From Bacteroidota bacterium (GTDB lineage Bacteria > Bacteroidota > Bacteroidia > Sphingobacteriales > Sphingobacteriaceae): 33,172 nucleotides of DNA. Positions 29,715 to 33,172 of the stretch are shown piece after piece; within the stretch, counting starts at the first letter, position 1; each line of letters starts with the position of its first letter. The stretch spans positions 1-33,172 of the forward strand of contig JAURMH010000099.1 in the NCBI GenBank assembly GCA_030830805.1, given 5' to 3'. The notes under the pieces were generated by a model. The model was not told the origin of the DNA and did not search any database. It saw only the letters and a list, made by a program, of their open reading frames with translations. The position numbers and the translations under genes are program-made.

Positions 29715-30020
29715 TTATTTCTTTTTAAACATGTCTAGCATTCTGTCGGTAACTACAAAACCTCCAACAACATTTAAGGTTCCAAGTATTACGGCAACCG
29801 TTCCAAGTGTTAAGGAAACATAATTACTTGCGTCGGTATCTAGCATCACAATAATTGCGCCTACTACTACCACTCCGTGAATTGCATTTGCGCCAGACAT
29901 AAGCGGGGTATGCAATACAGAGGGCACATGTCCAATTACTTCTACGCCAACAAAAACTGCTAATATGATAAAGTAAATCATCTCTCGATGCGTACTAATA
30001 AATGATAATATCTGTTCCAT
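29715..30020 (-). CDS. pntAB: NAD(P) transhydrogenase subunit alpha, membrane part
   Basis: 101 aa, three TM; 'PSVLHTPLMSGANAIHGVVVVGAI' typical of the PntA C-terminal region. Confidence 0.95.
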   Translation of the reverse strand: MEQILSFISTHREMIYFIILAVFVGVEVIGHVPSVLHTPLMSGANAIHGVVVVGAIIVMLDTDASNYVSLTLGTVAVILGTLNVVGGFVVTDRMLDMFKKK

Positions 30021-30028
30021 GATTTTTT

Positions 30029-31147
30029 TTATTTAAGAATTGATGGATGAACGGGTGTTCCGTTATGAACAATTAATGAACCTTTAGTAATATCTTCTGT
30101 TAAATCCCAATTAAATTTTTCGTGAGTTGCTAAATGCACTAAAAGCGTTTGAATATTTTTAGCATATAATTCACTTGCATTCATTGGCAATAAGCTTGGA
30201 ATATTACTTTCGCCAATAATGGTTACCCCATTTTTTTGAATCGTTTTATTGATTTCGCTTCCAACAACATTGCCACCTTGTTCAACGGCCATATCTAAAA
30301 TAACCGAACCAAATTTCATACTTGCAACCATTTCTTCGGTAACCAATACTGGTGCTTTTTTTCCGGGTATTAGGGCAGTTGTAATCACAATGTCTGCTTC
30401 TTTAATATGTTTCGAAACAAGCTCTTGTTGCATTTTCAAAAACTCTTCTGAAACACCCTTAACATAACCGCCTTCCATTTTTATGCTGTCATCGCTTTTT
30501 ACCTCAATGAATTTACCACCTAAAGAGGCTACTTGTTCTTTTGTTTCTGGGCGAATATCACTTACTTCAACTACTGCTCCTAACCTTTTAGCAGTTGCAA
30601 TTGCTTGCAATCCTGCAACGCCTGCACCAAAAATTACCACCTTAGCAGGACGAATGGTGCCTGCAGCAGTAGTCATCATGGGTAAAATTTTACCCATTTC
30701 GTTGGCAGCCATTAACACCGCTTTATAGCCTGCTAAATTTGCTTGAGAACTTAAGGCGTCCATTTTTTGAGCACGAGAAATGCGCGGTACGGCATCCATC
30801 GAAAAAGCAGAAATTCCTGCATTTGTACAAGATTCAACTAAAGCTGGATTGGTAGCTGCCCACATAAAAGAAATTAAAACCGCTTCTTTTTTCATGCTCG
30901 CTATTTCTGAAGCAATAGGCGCATTCACTTTTAATATCACATCTGCATCAGCATATATTTTTTGCGTATCTTCTAGGATACTTGCCCCTGCTGCTTGATA
31001 GCTTGCATCATCAAAATAAGATTTTAAACCAGCTCCGGCTTCTATACAAACTTCGTAGCCAGCTGTTGTTAATTGTTTCACCACCGAGGGTGTTAAAGCC
31101 ACGCGATTTTCGCGTTCTTTATTTTCTTTGGGTACACAGATTTTCAA
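30029..31147 (-). CDS. pntAA: NAD(P) transhydrogenase subunit alpha, NAD-binding part (TTG start)
   Basis: 372 aa; 'MKICVPKENKERENRVALTPSVVKQL', 'VVIFGAGVAGLQAIATAKRLGAVVEVSDIRPE'. The codon at 31147-31145 is TTG. Confidence 0.95.
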   Translation of the reverse strand: MKICVPKENKERENRVALTPSVVKQLTTAGYEVCIEAGAGLKSYFDDASYQAAGASILEDTQKIYADADVILKVNAPIASEIASMKKEAVLISFMWAATNPALVESCTNAGISAFSMDAVPRISRAQKMDALSSQANLAGYKAVLMAANEMGKILPMMTTAAGTIRPAKVVIFGAGVAGLQAIATAKRLGAVVEVSDIRPETKEQVASLGGKFIEVKSDDSIKMEGGYVKGVSEEFLKMQQELVSKHIKEADIVITTALIPGKKAPVLVTEEMVASMKFGSVILDMAVEQGGNVVGSEINKTIQKNGVTIIGESNIPSLLPMNASELYAKNIQTLLVHLATHEKFNWDLTEDITKGSLIVHNGTPVHPSILK

Positions 31148-31175
31148 AACGTATCGAATTAATTATGGTTAAATA

Positions 31176-31198
31176 TACTATGCCTACGCATAAGTATC
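31176..31198. terminator. Possible hairpin terminator between prfB and pntAA
   Basis: ATACTATGC-CTAC-GCATA(A)GTAT imperfect dyad between the prfB stop (31213) and pntAA start (31147); no strong T-tract. Confidence 0.35.
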
Positions 31199-31212
31199 AA
31201 TTTTTATTTCTT

Positions 31213-32290
31213 TTAAAATTCCATCAAATAAGCTTTGATGAACGGATTCAATTCGCCATCTAAAACCCCCTGTGCATTAGAAGTTTCCATGTTTGTTCTT
31301 AAGTCCTTTACTAATTTATAAGGATGAAGTACATAGTTCCTAATTTGTGAACCCCATTCAATCTTCTTTTTAGTGCTTTCTACGGCTTGTTTGGCTTCAT
31401 TTTTCTTGCGCAATTCCAATTCGTATAATTGAGACTTTAACATTTTTAAGGCTTTTTCTTTATTCTGATTTTGCGAACGCTCTTGCTGACACTCAATGAT
31501 AATGCCAGAAGGTGCGTGTTTTAAGCGAACAGCTGTTTCTACTTTATTTACATTTTGTCCGCCTTTGCCGCCCGCTCTAAAAGTATCCCAGCTTACATCT
31601 GCTAAGTTGATGTCTATTTGAATCGAATCATCTACCAAAGGATATACATAGACCGAAGCAAAAGAAGTGTGTCTGCGCGCATTCGAATCGAAAGGCGAAA
31701 TTCTAACCAAACGGTGTACACCTGTTTCGCCTTTTAAATAACCGTAAGTAAATGCGCCTTCAAACTCTAATGTGCAAGATTTAATGCCGGCGCCTTCTCC
31801 AGCTTGGTAATCTATTTCTTTTACTTGATAGCCATTTTTTTCGCCCCACATAATATACATGCGCATGAGCATTGCTGCCCAATCGCAGCTCTCTGTTCCA
31901 CCTGCGCCTGCGTTAATTGTTAATACTGCGTTGAGTTGATCTTCTTCTCCGCTCAACATATTTTTAAATTCGAGTTCGTCGAGCGCTTTCCAAGCAATGC
32001 CCATCTGGCTAAGCATTTCGGGTTCTTGTACTGCGCCGTCTTTATAGAAATCATAAAGCACAATGGTGTCTTCGACTGTTGCATTTACCAGTGTAAAGGC
32101 TTCGGTCCAAACTTTTTTGGCTTTTATTTGATGTAAGATTTTCTCTGCTGCTTTTTGGTCTTCCCAAAAATCTGCTGCAAGTGTTTGAGCCTGTTCTTGC
32201 TCAATATCCACTAGTTTTTGATCGATGTCAAAGATGCCTCCTCAGAGATGTAATGCGATCTCTTAAATCCTTGATTTGTTCGTTGGTCAT
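31213..32290 (-). CDS. prfB: Peptide chain release factor 2, expressed via programmed +1 frameshift
   Basis: Frame 0 starts at ATG 32290 ([20 protein letters not shown]) and ends at TGA 32230-32228. The +1 frame continues [15 protein letters not shown]... to 31213, with 'SPF' ([15 protein letters not shown]) and 'GGQ' ([15 protein letters not shown]) motifs. The ORF track reports only the downstream part (31213..32211). Confidence 0.96.
32227..32242 (-). promoter_or_regulatory. prfB +1 frameshift element AGGAGG-CAT-CTT-TGA-C
   Basis: Minus strand 32242-32227 reads AGGAGGCATCTTTGAC: SD-like hexamer, 3-nt spacer, CTT slippery codon, in-frame TGA followed by C. Confidence 0.95.
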
Positions 32291-32346
32291 GATGCAAAAA
32301 TAAGAAATTGATTGACATTGTGAATTACAGACCCGAATTATTGTCT

Positions 32347-32703
32347 CTAAAAAAAGGCGTCTTCGAAATGTTGTAGCTCTTTGAAAACTTTGTTTTCTTT
32401 TAAAATGGCAATGATATCGAATCTTACTTCTCCTCGGTGCGAAACAGTAGCTAAATATGCCCTTGCAGCCCTTTTTAGATATTTTCGCTTTTCTTTATTA
32501 ACAAAGTTTTCGGGGTAACCAAATTTGATGCTTCCCCTTGATTTTACTTCCACAAAAATTAATTCGTTTCCTTTTCGAACAATAAGGTCTATTTCTACAT
32601 GACAAAATTGAAAGTTTTCTGCTAATAGCTGATATCCTGACTTGATCAAATAGGCCTTGGCTATTCGTTCCCCTTCTTTTCCAAAATCATTATGTAAAGC
32701 CAT
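32347..32703 (-). CDS. yraN: YraN family (UPF0102) nuclease-like protein
   Basis: 118 aa; 'GKEGERIAKAYLIKSGYQLLAENF', 'EIDLIVRKGNELIFVEVKSRGS'. Confidence 0.92.
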   Translation of the reverse strand: MALHNDFGKEGERIAKAYLIKSGYQLLAENFQFCHVEIDLIVRKGNELIFVEVKSRGSIKFGYPENFVNKEKRKYLKRAARAYLATVSHRGEVRFDIIAILKENKVFKELQHFEDAFF

Positions 32704-32707
32704 GTTG

Positions 32708-32737
32708 TTTGTTCAAACTATAAAGTTTGTAACTTTG
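32708..32737 (+). promoter_or_regulatory. Putative lipB promoter (TTTG-N18-TAACTTTG) with embedded dyad CAAACT-ATAA-AGTTTG
   Basis: TTTG 32708-32711, TAACTTTG 32730-32737, dyad 32714-32729; 22 nt from the -7 box to the lipB ATG. Confidence 0.5.
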
Positions 32738-32759
32738 AAGCTTACCATCAATTGCTTTT

Positions 32760-33172
32760 ATGCAAGATTTAATATCATCTGAAATAAAAAAAATACCTGT
32801 TGAATTTCAAGAGTGGGGTGTCATCGATTACCAAGAGGCTTGGGATAAACAAGAAACATTATTTGCCGAAATTGTAAATATTAAATCTGCAAACAGAACC
32901 AATAATACCGAAAATGCGACTAAAAATTATTTGATTTTTTGTGAACATCCAGCAGTTTATACTTTAGGTAAAAGCGGTAAGATGGAACACTTGCTTTTAG
33001 ATGAAAAAGGTTTGCTAGACAATCATGCAAGATTTTATAAAATTAATAGAGGCGGCGACATTACCTATCACGGACCAGGCCAATTAGTTGGTTATCCTAT
33101 TTTAAATTTAGATTATTTTTTTACCGATATTCATAAATACTTAAGACTCTTAGAAGAATCGGTTATATTAAC
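32760..33172 (+). CDS. lipB: Lipoyl(octanoyl) transferase (partial, 3' end beyond the window)
   Basis: ATG at 32760; 'VEFQEWGVIDYQEAWDKQETLF', 'LIFCEHPAVYTLGKSGKMEHLL', 'INRGGDITYHGPGQLVGYPILNL'. Confidence 0.96.
   Translation, partial: MQDLISSEIKKIPVEFQEWGVIDYQEAWDKQETLFAEIVNIKSANRTNNTENATKNYLIFCEHPAVYTLGKSGKMEHLLLDEKGLLDNHARFYKINRGGDITYHGPGQLVGYPILNLDYFFTDIHKYLRLLEESVIL

Noticed and set aside
30249-30998. Series of plus-strand ORFs antisense to pntAA (30249..30467, 30483..30728, 30780..30998)
   Set aside because: Shadow ORFs in a conserved gene; consecutive low-complexity translations and no independent evidence.
32211-32290. Apparent frameshift or pseudogene at the prfB 5' end
   Set aside because: The in-frame TGA lies in a canonical RF2 programmed frameshift context (AGGAGGCATCTTTGAC), so it is recoding rather than a disrupted gene.
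1-33172. CRISPR arrays, tRNA/rRNA genes, transposons, prophage or defense islands
   Set aside because: No regularly spaced repeats, no tRNA-like cloverleaf noticed, no transposase/integrase or recognisable defense proteins; intergenic spaces are too short for such elements.

Overview
The 33 kb window is a gene-dense, AT-rich stretch of what looks like a Bacteroidota chromosome. The lineage is inferred from an alternative complex III operon, a T9SS-type C-terminal domain and TAnnTTTG-type promoter motifs. From left to right it contains: (i) a minus-strand respiratory operon encoding alternative complex III (actABCDEF), followed by cytochrome c oxidase subunit II, which is cut by the left window edge; (ii) a bacterial deoxyhypusine-synthase-like protein; (iii) a membrane protein fused to an AhpC/TSA-type redox domain; (iv) an AlgJ/AlgX-like plus AlgI-like (MBOAT) O-acetylation pair; (v) recG, an EamA permease, an orphan ParA-type ATPase, a Nif3-like protein, a C4 zinc-ribbon coiled-coil protein and a secreted TPR-like protein; (vi) an MFS transporter, a cyclophilin with a T9SS-like C-terminal domain, dcd, a 4'-phosphopantetheinyl transferase and dnaG with an overlapping upstream secreted hypothetical; (vii) the pntAA-pntAB-pntB transhydrogenase operon; (viii) prfB with a clear programmed +1 frameshift site that splits the ORF track; (ix) yraN and the 5' part of lipB. 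I saw no CRISPR array, tRNA, rRNA, transposon or phage module. Most of the window is conserved housekeeping or respiratory content. I found no convincing new multi-gene system. The points most worth a second look are the DHS-like gene, the prfB recoding site, a terminator abutting a start codon, a perfect 16-bp hairpin, a shared 15-mer in two leaders, and unusual domain architectures (6-heme ActA, His-rich linker in ActB, TM-redox fusion, T9SS cyclophilin).
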